This document shows, in pieces, positions 41,847-52,300 of a DNA stretch of 64,000 bases. Within the stretch, counting starts at the first letter, position 1. Each line of letters begins with the position of its first letter. Both the position numbers and the translations under genes were made by a program. Source of the stretch: Agromyces salentinus (GTDB lineage: Bacteria; Actinomycetota; Actinomycetes; Actinomycetales; Microbacteriaceae). The notes beneath the pieces are model-generated. The model saw only the letters and a list, made by a program, of their open reading frames with translations. It made no database searches and was not told the DNA's origin. The stretch is from positions 1 through 64,000 of the forward strand of contig NZ_WBIR01000015.1 of assembly GCF_009749395.1 (NCBI RefSeq). The letters are read 5' to 3'.

Positions 41847-42643
41847 GGGGCGTCTCCAGCGGCGGGCGCGAGGCCAGCGGTCAGCACGGAGGACAGGATG
41901 GTGCTCATCCAGTCCCCCTTCGATTCGGTCACGTCTGCGGAGACCTCGGTCGAGGCATCCGCCTTGGCGGCTTCGGTGCGGTCGTCGATGACGAGGTAGC
42001 TCACCTCGCCGGGCATCACGTACGTCAGGCGCTCGCGCGCCTGCGTCATGATGAACGTCTCGTCGTTCCACCGCTCGCGCTCGTCGCGCAGGCGCTGCAC
42101 CTCGGATTCCTGTGCCGAGACCTCCGCCCGCAGGGCCGAGATCTTCTGTCGCTGTTCGGCGAACGACGCGATCGTCGGTGCGAGCACCACGACCCCGAGC
42201 ACGAGGACCCCCATCATGATGAGCGAGAAACCTGAGAATCGGATGCCGCCGAGCCAGCCGGACGAGGCCTGGGCGGGCTTGCGCGGCGGCCGCCCGCCTC
42301 CTCCCCCTCGCCCCGAGGGGGCGCGGGTACTCGCGGCGGTGACCGTGGATGCCTTGGATGCGGCCGTGGATGCCTTGGTTGCGGTCGAGGTCGACGAGGC
42401 CTTCGCCGTCGCGGACCCGGTCTTCGCGGAGGTCGCCTTCGTGGATGCTGCCTTCGAGGATGCGGTCTTCGCCGAGGTCGCCTTCGCCGAGGCGGCCTTC
42501 GCGGGGGTGCCCTTCGACGAGGTGCCCTTCGACGAGGTGCCTTTCGACGAAGTTGCCTTCGACGAGGTCGCCTTCGCCGCAGACGGCCGCCTGGCCGTGC
42601 TCGGGTCAGCGGGGCGGCGTGCGCGCGGTGCGTCCCTCGTCAT
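41843..42643 (-). CDS. FtsB/DivIC-like septum formation initiator with long repeat tail
   Basis: A 266-residue protein. The conserved part is a single membrane span (about 136–157) followed by a periplasmic coiled coil (ASFAEQRQKISALRAEVSAQESEVQRLRDERERW) and the DivIC-type QARERLTYVMPGE. FtsB/DivIC proteins act in the FtsBLQ divisome. The N-terminal cytoplasmic 120 residues are low complexity: pentapeptides such as KATSS, KGTSS and KAASA, encoded by 15-bp tandem repeats. The ATG has GGAGGGGCG upstream. It follows enolase, the usual actinobacterial order. Confidence 0.87.
   Translation of the reverse strand: MTRDAPRARRPADPSTARRPSAAKATSSKATSSKGTSSKGTSSKGTPAKAASAKATSAKTASSKAASTKATSAKTGSATAKASSTSTATKASTAASKASTVTAASTRAPSGRGGGGGRPPRKPAQASSGWLGGIRFSGFSLIMMGVLVLGVVVLAPTIASFAEQRQKISALRAEVSAQESEVQRLRDERERWNDETFIMTQARERLTYVMPGEVSYLVIDDRTEAAKADASTEVSADVTESKGDWMSTILSSVLTAGLAPAAGDAP
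42421..42570. repeat. 15-bp tandem repeat in the FtsB-like gene
   Basis: Ten consecutive 15-bp units of the form CCTTCGACGAGGTGC (on the + strand), with variants; each encodes a Lys-x-x-Ser-x pentapeptide on the minus strand. Two central units (42511–42525, 42526–42540) are identical. Confidence 0.85.
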
Positions 42644-42686
42644 CGCCCCTCCTCTGCTCTGCCTGGATCTGCTCGGCCCGGACGAG

Positions 42687-42724
42687 AACTGGCGGGGACG
42701 GCCTCTCGGCCACCCCCGCCAGTT
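42687..42724 (-). terminator. Terminator of eno
   Basis: A 17-base inverted repeat (42687–42703 with 42708–42724) with two mismatches and a TCTC loop, 19 bases past the eno stop and before the FtsB-like gene. No T-tract. Confidence 0.65.
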
Positions 42725-42742
42725 GGAACCGGCTCAGGCCGA

Positions 42743-44304
<1,562 letters not shown>

Positions 44305-44328
44305 AGGTGCCGTGCGGTGGAGACGCCG

Positions 44329-45255
44329 TCACCCCGACGCGGTCTGCAGTGCGATCACGCGCCGCACGCGCGCGACGAGCGCGGCCGGATCACCGAAGAC
44401 GTCGTCCGAGGTGACCCTGATGACCCGCCATCCGGCTGCCTCGAACTTCTCGCGCCGCGTGATGTCCCGCTTCCAGCGAGCAGGATCGCGATGGTGATCA
44501 CCCTCGTACTCGATCGCGATCCGCCAATCGAGGTAGGCGAGGTCGGGGTGCAGGATCTCGCGTCCCCCTTCGACGCAGACGTCGGGCGCGATCGTCGGCT
44601 CGGGAAGGCCGCCGCCCATCAGCGCGAGCCGGGTGCGCGTCTCGGGCCTGGACTCGGGTCCGACCCGAATGAGCGGAAGGGCCAGCTGGAGCCTCCGCGC
44701 CCCACGACGTGGGGGCCACGCCCGCACGGCCGCGTCGAGATCGTCGACGGATGCCGCCGCGGGGCGTCGACGACGTCCGTCGCGGCGTCCCGTGACGAGC
44801 GCATCGCCGACCGCGATGAGGTCCTCGACCGCCAGCACCGTCGACAGTTGGCACCACGCAGACACTGCGGTGACGACGGGCAGCCCGAAGAGGAACTCGA
44901 TCCGCGGAGGCGCGGAGGCCTCATGCCCCGCCGAACCGGCAGTCCTGGCGCGGGCGATGCCGGGCGGCGCCAGCACGTGCAACGGCGCGAGCGCGATGCC
45001 CGGCGGGAGCGGGAGGCCGTACAGGCGTGCCGCGGTCGCGTGGCTGAAGGACTCGCCCGGACGCAGCAGCGGCTCGTACGCCCTGCACAGGTCCACGATC
45101 GACGTGGGATCCAGGCCGATCGATCGGACACCGGTGAACGGCCGATCGACGTCGGCAGCCCGCAACCGCTTCTGCCCGAGTCCGTGGAACTCAGCGTCGG
45201 CGGCCCGGAACGCCGCTCCTCGGAGGTGGGGCGGCACGGTGACACGTCGAGGCAT
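44329..45255 (-). CDS. DUF559/AbiEi-like nuclease-domain protein
   Basis: A 308-residue protein. The N-terminal and middle region (PGESFSHATAARLYGLPLP, then GLPVVTAVSAWCQLSTVL) is the pattern found in actinobacterial DUF559 proteins. The C-terminal part (about 215–300) is a Vsr-like/DUF559 nuclease domain: DLAYLDWRIAIEYEGDHHR with candidate catalytic D and E, then KRDITRREKFEAAGWRVIRVTSDDVF. The in vivo role is unknown. ATG at 45255 is chosen; a GTG 15 bases upstream is possible. Inverted-repeat elements flank it on both sides. Confidence 0.78.
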   Translation of the reverse strand: MPRRVTVPPHLRGAAFRAADAEFHGLGQKRLRAADVDRPFTGVRSIGLDPTSIVDLCRAYEPLLRPGESFSHATAARLYGLPLPPGIALAPLHVLAPPGIARARTAGSAGHEASAPPRIEFLFGLPVVTAVSAWCQLSTVLAVEDLIAVGDALVTGRRDGRRRRPAAASVDDLDAAVRAWPPRRGARRLQLALPLIRVGPESRPETRTRLALMGGGLPEPTIAPDVCVEGGREILHPDLAYLDWRIAIEYEGDHHRDPARWKRDITRREKFEAAGWRVIRVTSDDVFGDPAALVARVRRVIALQTASG

Positions 45256-45323
45256 CCCCGCATCGTGCACCGCACCGCACCGCGAGCGCCGGCTCTCTCC
45301 ACAGGCGGCGCGGAGGGGATGGA

Positions 45324-45381
45324 TCGATCCGTCGATCTTCGTCCCATCGAGGACACGTCAGGGCGAAGATCGACGGATCGA
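45324..45381. repeat. Palindromic repeat copy 2 flanking the DUF559 gene
   Basis: An 18-bp perfect inverted repeat (45324–45341 with 45364–45381), extended inward by three more pairs, with the same GATCCGTCGATC / GATCGACGGATC arms and a similar 29-base centre as copy 1. It lies 69 bases before the DUF559 ATG. Nothing else is seen in 45382–45480 except a very G-rich stretch before the hisS stop. Confidence 0.88.
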
Positions 45382-45480
45382 AACCTTTCGGGGGTCAATC
45401 AGGGCGCCGGCGGGCAGGCCCGCGCGGAGCGCGCCCGGGGGCGGGGGCGCGGGGCGCGGGGCGCGGAGGGCGCGCGGGGG

Positions 45481-46749
45481 TCAGGCGCCGAGGTCGCGGA
45501 AGCTCAGCGACGCGGCATCCGTCGTCTCGACCGTCACGTTCGCGACCGCGTCGAAGCCGTCCGCCGTGACGCGCTCGAAGAGGGCGCGCGCGTTCTTGAC
45601 CCGCCGCTCGAAGCGCACGCGCGTGCCGGACGCCACGAGCTCGTGCTTGAGGTTCAGCAGCGTCGCCGGCTCCACGGCCGGGTCGTAGACGAGCACGACG
45701 GCACGGGGGCGACCCTCGTCGCGCACGGCGAGCAGGTCGACGATGCGCTCGAAGCCGATCGAGAACCCGCACGCGGGCACGTCCTGCCCGAGGAAGCGCC
45801 CGATCATGCCGTCGTAGCGGCCTCCGCCGCCCAGGGAGTAGCCGAAGTCGGGGTGCGCGATCTCGAAGATCGTGCCGGTGTAGTACCCCATGCCGCGCAC
45901 GAGCGTCGGGTCGAACTCGATCGACGCGTGCGGCAGCACCTCGCGCAGCGCCACGAGGTCGGCGTAGGCGTCGAGGTCGAGCCACGAGGGCGGCGGGACG
46001 ACGCCGTCCGCCAGGTGCCAGTCCGCCGTGGTCAGCGCCTCGAGCTCGGCCGCGACATCCGCGCCCTCGGAGACGATGCCGAGCTCGTGCAGCTCGGCCG
46101 CCACTCCCCCGGTGCCGATCTTGTCGAGCTTGTCGATCGTGATGAGGGCGCGCTCGCGCAGCTCGTCGGGCACGCCCCACGAGGCGAGGATGCCCGCGAG
46201 CACGCGCCGGTCGTTGAGGCGGATGGTGCAGCCGCCGAGGCCGAGCGCGTCGAGCGCCGCGACGGTCGCCGTGAGCAGCTCGAGTTCCGCGAGGGTCCCG
46301 GGCTCGCCGATGATGTCGATGTCGCACTGGACGAACTGGCGGTATCGGCCCTTCTGCGGGCGCTCGGCGCGCCACACGGGCGCGATCTGGATCGAGCGGA
46401 ACACCGGCGGCAGCGCGGCCCGGTGCGTGGCGTAGAACCGCGCGAGCGGAACCGTCAGGTCGTAGCGCAGGCCGAGGTCGGCCAGCGAGAGCGCGTCGCC
46501 GGATGCCGCGGCGCCCGCCAGGTCCTCGGGCGTGATGCCGCGCTTCATGACCGCGAAGGCGAGCTTCTCGTTGTCGCCGCCGAGCCCGGCATGCAGGCGC
46601 GAGGCGTCCTCCATGACGGGCGTCTCGATCTCGTCGAAGCCGTGCGAGGAGTACACCTCGCGGATCACGCCGAGTGCGTGCTCGCGACGGGCCTTCTCGG
46701 CCGGGAGGAAGTCGCGCATGCCGCGCGGAGGGGTGACGGATGCAGCCAT
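45481..46749 (-). CDS. hisS: Histidyl-tRNA synthetase
   Basis: Class II aminoacyl-tRNA synthetase charging tRNA-His. The 422-residue protein has PPRGMRDFLPAE at the N-terminus, class II motif 2 (FRSIQIAPVWRAERPQKGRYRQFVQCD), the histidine-specific VRGMGYYTGTIFEI, and motif 3 (GGGGRYDGMIGRFLGQDVPACGFSIGFER). The ATG at 46749 is preferred: GGAAGAAT lies upstream and AAGAAT is 7 bases before it. Starts at 46758 and 46773 are possible. Confidence 0.95.
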   Translation of the reverse strand: MAASVTPPRGMRDFLPAEKARREHALGVIREVYSSHGFDEIETPVMEDASRLHAGLGGDNEKLAFAVMKRGITPEDLAGAAASGDALSLADLGLRYDLTVPLARFYATHRAALPPVFRSIQIAPVWRAERPQKGRYRQFVQCDIDIIGEPGTLAELELLTATVAALDALGLGGCTIRLNDRRVLAGILASWGVPDELRERALITIDKLDKIGTGGVAAELHELGIVSEGADVAAELEALTTADWHLADGVVPPPSWLDLDAYADLVALREVLPHASIEFDPTLVRGMGYYTGTIFEIAHPDFGYSLGGGGRYDGMIGRFLGQDVPACGFSIGFERIVDLLAVRDEGRPRAVVLVYDPAVEPATLLNLKHELVASGTRVRFERRVKNARALFERVTADGFDAVANVTVETTDAASLSFRDLGA

Positions 46750-46818
46750 GCCGCCCATTCTTCCAGCATGCATCCGATCGGCCGCACGCCCACCCGGCCG
46801 TCTGCTCGGCGGTGCCGC

Positions 46819-47544
46819 TCAGTCGGGGGCTGTGACATCCGCTCGCTCGGCCTCGGCGGCGCGGACCTCGGCCTCGAACCCGCGCAGCGCGACCCGCAGC
46901 GCACGCTCGGCGTCGAGGCCCTGAGCGCGAGCGGATGCCGCGAGCTCGAACAGCACGCGACCGAGCTCCTCCTCGGTGGCGGGCGATACCGGGGCATCCG
47001 CCGCCGCACCCGGACCGGTGCCCGCGTCGGCCGAACCGAGCCCGACGCCGACCTTCTCGGCCTTGCCGAGCATCTTCTGCGCGAGCGCCAGCGCGGGCAT
47101 GCCCCGCGGAACCCCGTCGAGCACGCTCGTGCGGTGCGGCTTCTCGTCGGCCTTGAGGTCCTCCCAGAAGGCGACGACGTCCTCGGCCGTCGAGGCCTCG
47201 CGATCGCCGAACACGTGCGGATGCCGCGACACCATCTTCGCCGTCATGTGGCGCGCGACGTCGTCGATGTCGAAGCGCTCGCCGTCGGTGTGCGCGGCGA
47301 TGTCGGCGTGGAAGAGCACCTGGTAGAGCACGTCGCCGAGCTCCTCGAGCATCTCGGCGCGGTCACCCGACTCGATGGCGTCGATGAGCTCCCAGCTCTC
47401 CTCGACGAGGTACTGCACGAGGCTCTCGTGCGTCTGGTCGGCGTCCCACGGGCAGCCGCCGGGTGCCCGCAGCAGTGCGACGGTGGCGATGAGCTCGTCG
47501 AGTCCGGGATGCGGCGCCTCGCCGAGGCCTGCTGTGCTCGTCAT
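46819..47544 (-). CDS. mazG: MazG family nucleotide pyrophosphohydrolase
   Basis: House-cleaning NTP pyrophosphohydrolase. The 241-residue protein has the MazG start (LRAPGGCPWDADQTHESLVQYLVEESWELIDAIE) with the EExxE metal motif and a matching ELGDVLYQVLFH. Only one full MazG domain is seen, with a weaker C-terminal repeat, typical of actinobacteria. TAGGCT (47551–47556) is 6 bases before the ATG: leaderless. Confidence 0.93.
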   Translation of the reverse strand: MTSTAGLGEAPHPGLDELIATVALLRAPGGCPWDADQTHESLVQYLVEESWELIDAIESGDRAEMLEELGDVLYQVLFHADIAAHTDGERFDIDDVARHMTAKMVSRHPHVFGDREASTAEDVVAFWEDLKADEKPHRTSVLDGVPRGMPALALAQKMLGKAEKVGVGLGSADAGTGPGAAADAPVSPATEEELGRVLFELAASARAQGLDAERALRVALRGFEAEVRAAEAERADVTAPD

Positions 47545-47550
47545 CCGGCA

Positions 47551-47556
47551 AGCCTA
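47551..47556 (-). promoter_or_regulatory. -10 box of leaderless mazG
   Basis: TAGGCT on the minus strand, six bases before the mazG ATG. Confidence 0.55.
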
Positions 47557-47714
47557 CGAGCCGACGCTCCCCGTCGCGAGGCGCGCTGCCGCTAGGATTC
47601 CGGGAGGGGTGCCGGGAAGTCTGGTCGGCCGGCGGGAGACCGCCGTCACCGCCCCTGTCGACGCCGGAAACCGTGGCCTGCCGCCCGTGGCGTCGCACTC
47701 ACGAATGGAGTGCC

Positions 47715-48914
47715 ATGAACTTCCTCAGGTCCGAACGCTGGTCTGCCGTGCTGCTGCTGATCGCAGCCGTCCTCGGCCTTTTGCTCGCCAACCTCTCGTT
47801 CGGCCCGGCGCTGGTGGAGATGAAGAACGCGCATCTCGACATCCCCTGGCTCGGCCTCGACCTCTCGACCGGGCACTGGATCAGCGACGGGCTCCTCGCG
47901 GTCTTCTTCTTCATCGTCGCGGTCGAGCTCAAGCGCGAACTCGTCATCGGCGAGCTCAACTCTCTCTCGAAGGCGTTGCTGCCCGCGATCGCGGCGGTCG
48001 GCGGGGTGATCGTGCCGGCGCTCATCTACGTCGCGTTCACGTTCGGCACCGACACGATCGACGGATGGCCAATCCCGACGGCCACCGACATCGCCTTCGC
48101 ACTCGGCGTGCTCGCCGTCTTCGGCAAGTTCATCCCGACGCGCGTCCGGGTGTTCCTGCTCGCACTCGCCGTGCTCGACGACCTCATCGCGATCCTCATC
48201 ATCGCGTTCTTCTTCACGACCGACGCGAATCTCGCCTTCATCGGCCTGGGCGCGATCACGATCACCCTCTTCGGCGCGGTCAGCCGCATGCTGAAGCCGC
48301 GCTCGGCCTGGGTCCTCGCCCGCAGGCCGCAGTGGCCGATCGCGCTCGTGCTGTGGGTGCTGGCGATCCTCACCTGGTACTTCATCTACCAGTCGGGCGT
48401 GCACGCGACCATCGCGGGCGTGGCGCTCGGCTTCGTGATGGCCCGGCGCCCCGGTGGCCGATCCGTGCATGCGCTCGAGCCGTACTCGAACGGCATCATC
48501 CTGCCGCTGTTCGCGCTGTCGGCGGCGATGGTGCCGGTCCCCCAGGTCAGTCCGAGCCAGCTCGACCCGGCGTTCTGGGGCATCCTCGTCGGCCTCCCGG
48601 TCGGCAAGATCATCGGCATCGTGCTGGCCGGCGGACTCGCCGCCATGTTCATGCGGCGTCGCAGCGGCGCGCCGATCACGATCGGCGACACCGTCATGGT
48701 CGGCGCGCTCGGCGGCATCGGGTTCACGGTCTCGCTCCTCATGAACGAACTCGCCTTCGCCGGGCTGCCGGAGGTCGCCGACGAGGGCACGCTCGCCGTG
48801 CTCCTCGGCTCGGGCATCGCGATCGTGGTCTCGGCGATCGCCGTCACCGTGCGTTCGCGGCAGTACCAGCGGAAGGGCGCGTTCGGCGGCCCGGGCGGAC
48901 CCTTCTCGCGATGA
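47715..48914 (+). CDS. nhaA: Na+/H+ antiporter NhaA
   Basis: Electrogenic Na+/H+ exchanger of the cytoplasmic membrane, about 11–12 spans. The 399-residue protein has the ion-binding double aspartate in ALAVLDDLIAILIIAFFF (about 155–172) and the discontinuous helix region PTATDIAFALGVLAVF. The ATG at 47715 (MNFLRSERW) is chosen over an upstream start since the family begins here; GGAG lies 7 bases before. A TAGGAT box at 47593–47598 would give a leader of about 115 bases. The last gene of the unit overlaps its stop. Confidence 0.94.
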   Translation: MNFLRSERWSAVLLLIAAVLGLLLANLSFGPALVEMKNAHLDIPWLGLDLSTGHWISDGLLAVFFFIVAVELKRELVIGELNSLSKALLPAIAAVGGVIVPALIYVAFTFGTDTIDGWPIPTATDIAFALGVLAVFGKFIPTRVRVFLLALAVLDDLIAILIIAFFFTTDANLAFIGLGAITITLFGAVSRMLKPRSAWVLARRPQWPIALVLWVLAILTWYFIYQSGVHATIAGVALGFVMARRPGGRSVHALEPYSNGIILPLFALSAAMVPVPQVSPSQLDPAFWGILVGLPVGKIIGIVLAGGLAAMFMRRRSGAPITIGDTVMVGALGGIGFTVSLLMNELAFAGLPEVADEGTLAVLLGSGIAIVVSAIAVTVRSRQYQRKGAFGGPGGPFSR

Positions 48915-49246
48915 GCCGCGACGATGGCGAACCGGATGTCGCGCCGACGCCGGAACCCGCGGAACCCGCCCGGCTGCACCTGCGGGCCGAGTTGCATGAG
49001 CGTCGGCTCACCGGCGTCCGCAAGCTCCTGCAGACGACCCTGCTCCTCGCGGGCGAGGCGAGCGGCATCGGCGGGCCGTCGATCGCGGATCTCGTCGTGC
49101 TGCGCCGTGCGACCGACACCGCTGTCCTGCGAACGAAGGCGGGGTCGCTCGACGAGGCCGACGCCCTCCTCCGCGCCATCAACGACGACCTCGATCGCCT
49201 GAGCGTCGAGGAGTTCCTCGACGAGTGGGGTCACCTGCGTCCCTGA
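48911..49246 (+). CDS. Hypothetical protein coupled to nhaA
   Basis: A 111-residue soluble protein: a Pro/Glu-rich N-terminal 25 residues, then a helical domain (AELHERRLTGVRKLLQTTLLLAGEASGIGG, ... ADALLRAINDDLDRLSVEEFLDEWGHL). No family recognised. Its ATG overlaps the nhaA stop (ATGA), so it is translated with the antiporter and may be an accessory factor. No DNA-binding motif seen. Confidence 0.65.
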   Translation: MSRDDGEPDVAPTPEPAEPARLHLRAELHERRLTGVRKLLQTTLLLAGEASGIGGPSIADLVVLRRATDTAVLRTKAGSLDEADALLRAINDDLDRLSVEEFLDEWGHLRP

Positions 49247-49328
49247 GCGCGACTGCGAGCTCGTTCCGGGTTCGCCGACGCGAGACCGGATGCGAGGGAC
49301 CCGGTCGGGCGCGAGCCGCCGACCGGGC

Positions 49329-49364
49329 GAGCCGGCGGTCGGGCGCGAGCCGGCGGTCGGGCGC
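49329..49364. repeat. 18-bp tandem duplication
   Basis: Two perfect copies of GAGCCGGCGGTCGGGCGC (49329–49346, 49347–49364), preceded by a related inverted segment. It lies in the 145-base gap between the convergent nhaA-coupled gene and mfd and can fold as a GC-rich terminator-like structure. Confidence 0.7.
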
Positions 49365-49391
49365 GAGACGCCGGCCCGGCGCCAGCCGGGC

Positions 49392-52300
49392 TCAGCCCGC
49401 CTCGGACGCGGAGGGCTGGGCGCCGGCCGCCGCCGCGGCCGGCTCGGGCTCGGGCAGCGGGAAGATGTTCGCGACGAGTCGCGACACCCACTCGATGAGG
49501 TCGGCATCGCCCGGAGCCTCGCCGCCGGGCGTGGGGAACGGGACCAGGATCACGTCGTTCTGCGCGAAGTGCTTCGCCCCCGGGTACATGCGCTCGAGCC
49601 GCACGCGACGCGAGTCGGGGATGTTCGCGGGCGCGATGCGGAGCTTCGAGCCCGTGGCGATGACGTCGGAGAGCCCCGCACGCTGGGCCTGGCGACGCAG
49701 CCTCGACACGGCGACGAGGTTCTCGACCGCGTCGGGCGGCGTGCCGTAGCGGTCGCTCAGCTCCTCGACCACGAGGTCGATCTGCCCGTCCTTCGCCGCC
49801 GGGCCGCTCGCGGCCGAGAGCTTCTGGTACGCCTCGAGGCGCAGCCGTTCGGAGTCGACGTAGTCCTCGGGGATGTGCGCGTCGATGGGCAGCTCGAGCC
49901 GGAGCTCGGTCTGCCCCTCGGCGACATCGCCGCGGAACGCCGAGACGGCCTCGCCGATCATCCGCAGGTAGAGGTCGAAGCCGACGCCGGCGATATGACC
50001 GGCCTGCTCGGCGCCCAGCAGGTTGCCGGCGCCGCGGATCTCGAGGTCCTTCAACGCGACCTGCATGCCCGAACCGAGGTCGTTGTTGGCCGCGATCGTC
50101 GAGAGACGGTCGTGCGCGGTCTCGCTGAGCGGCTTGGCCGGATCCCAGAGGAAGTACGCGTAGGCGCGCTCGCGACCGCGACCGACGCGGCCGCGCAGCT
50201 GGTGGAGCTGCGAGAGTCCGTACTTGTCAGCCCGGTCGATGATGATCGTGTTCGCGTTGGAGATGTCGAGGCCGGTCTCGATGATCGTCGTCGAGACGAG
50301 CACGTCGAACTTGCGCTCCCAGAAGTCGTTGACGATCTGCTCGAGCACGTGCTCGTTGAGCTGGCCGTGGGCGACGGCGATGCGCGCCTCGGGCACGAGC
50401 TCGGCGAGTTGCGCGGCGACGCGGTTGATCGAGGAGACCCGGTTGTGCACGAAGAACACCTGGCCCTCGCGCAGCATCTCGCGTCGGATCGCGGCTCCGA
50501 CCTGCTGCTCGGAGTAGGGACCGACGTACGTGAGGATCGGATGCCGGTCCTCGGGCGGCGTCGCGAGCGTCGACATCTCGCGGATGCCGGTGACGGCCAT
50601 CTCGAGCGACCGCGGGATCGGGGTGGCGCTCATGGCGAGGATGTCGACGTTGGTCTTGAGCTTCTTCAGGGCGTCCTTGTGCTCGACGCCGAAGCGCTGC
50701 TCCTCGTCGATGATGACGAGCCCGACATCCTTGAAGGTGACCTTCTCGGTGAGGATGCGGTGCGTGCCGATGACCATGTCGACGGTGCCGTCGGCGAGGC
50801 CGGCGATCGTCTCGCGCGCCTCCTTGTCGGTCTGGAACCGGCTGAGCGCCCGCACGTGCACGGGAAAGCCCGCGAACCGGTCGGTGAAGGTCTCGAGGTG
50901 CTGCTTGACGAGCAGCGTGGTCGGCACGAGCATCGCGACCTGCTTGCCGTCCTGGATCGCCTTGAACGCGGCACGCACGGCGACCTCGGTCTTGCCGAAG
51001 CCGACGTCGCCCGCGAGCAGGCGATCCATCGGGATCGCCCGCTCCATGTCGGCCTTGATCTCGTCGATGGTCTGGACCTGGTCGGGCGTCTCGACGAACG
51101 GGAAGGCCTCTTCGAGCTCGTGCTGCCAGGGCGTGTCCGGCCCGAACGCGTGCCCCTTGGCGGCCATGCGCGCCGAGTAGAGCTTCACGAGCTCGACGGC
51201 GATGTCGCGGACCGCCTTGCGCGCCCGGCCCTTGGCCTGGGCCCAGTCGCTGCCGCCCATCTTCGACAGGGACGGCGCCTCGCCGCCGACGTAGCGGCTG
51301 AGGAGGTCGAGCTGATCGGTGGGCACGAACAGGCGATCGCCGGGCTGTCCGCGCTTCGAGGGCGCGTACTCGATGACGAGGTACTCGCGCACGGCCTTGG
51401 GCTGCTGGGCGATGCCGGCCGTGCGGCTCGGGCCCGTGGGACGCGCGCCGGTGGCGACCTCGCGCTGGACCATCTCGACGAAGCGGCCGATGCCGTGGGT
51501 CTGGTGCACGACGAAGTCGCCGGCCTTGAGTTGCAGCGGGTCGACGACGTTGCGGCGACGAGACGCCAGCTTGGTGCTGCGCCGGGTGTCGTAGCCCGCG
51601 CCGCGCCCGTAGAACTCGGACTCGGAGACGAGCCCGATCTTGACCTCGGGCACCTCGAAGCCCCTCGCGGCGCCCGCCTGGACGAGGTACGCGACACCCG
51701 GCTCGAGATCGGCCGGCACCGCGTCGACGATGCGGGCGGCGAGACCGGCCTCGGAGAGCACGTCGCGCGCGCGCTCGACGAGCCCGTGACCGGCGGATGC
51801 CACGACGAGGCTCCAGCCGTCGCGCAGGCGCTCGCCGGCGTGGACGACCGCGCCCTCGACGTTGCCGGCGAAGGTCGGCATGGCGGTCGCGTCGACGCGC
51901 ACGTAGTCGGATGCGACGCTCGCGGCGAGGTCGGCGCCCGCTCCTGCGCCGGCCGCCGCCACGATCGCGGCGGCGTCGCCGATGTCGAAGTTCGAGAAGG
52001 TCCACCACACCCGCCGCGGATCGGGCTCGCCGGGCGCGCTGAAGATCGTCGCGTCGCGGAACTCGCGGAGGGTGAGGAAGTCGCCGGCGGCAAGATCGAT
52101 GGGGGCATCGGCGCCGACCGTGGCGGCGCTCCATGCGGCGCCGAGGAACTCGCGATTGGTCTCGGCGAGGCTCGCCGCCCGCCCGGTGACGCGCTCGGGC
52201 TGCAGCACCGCCACGGCGGCGCCGAGCGGCAGGTAGTGCGCGAACGGCACGAGGCGCTCGAGCAGCGCGGGCGCGAGCGACTCCATGCCCTCGACCGGGA

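Noticed and set aside
45400..45480. Very G-rich stretch before the hisS stop as a small gene
   Set aside because: Simple GC-rich sequence with no start, ribosome site or protein-like composition.
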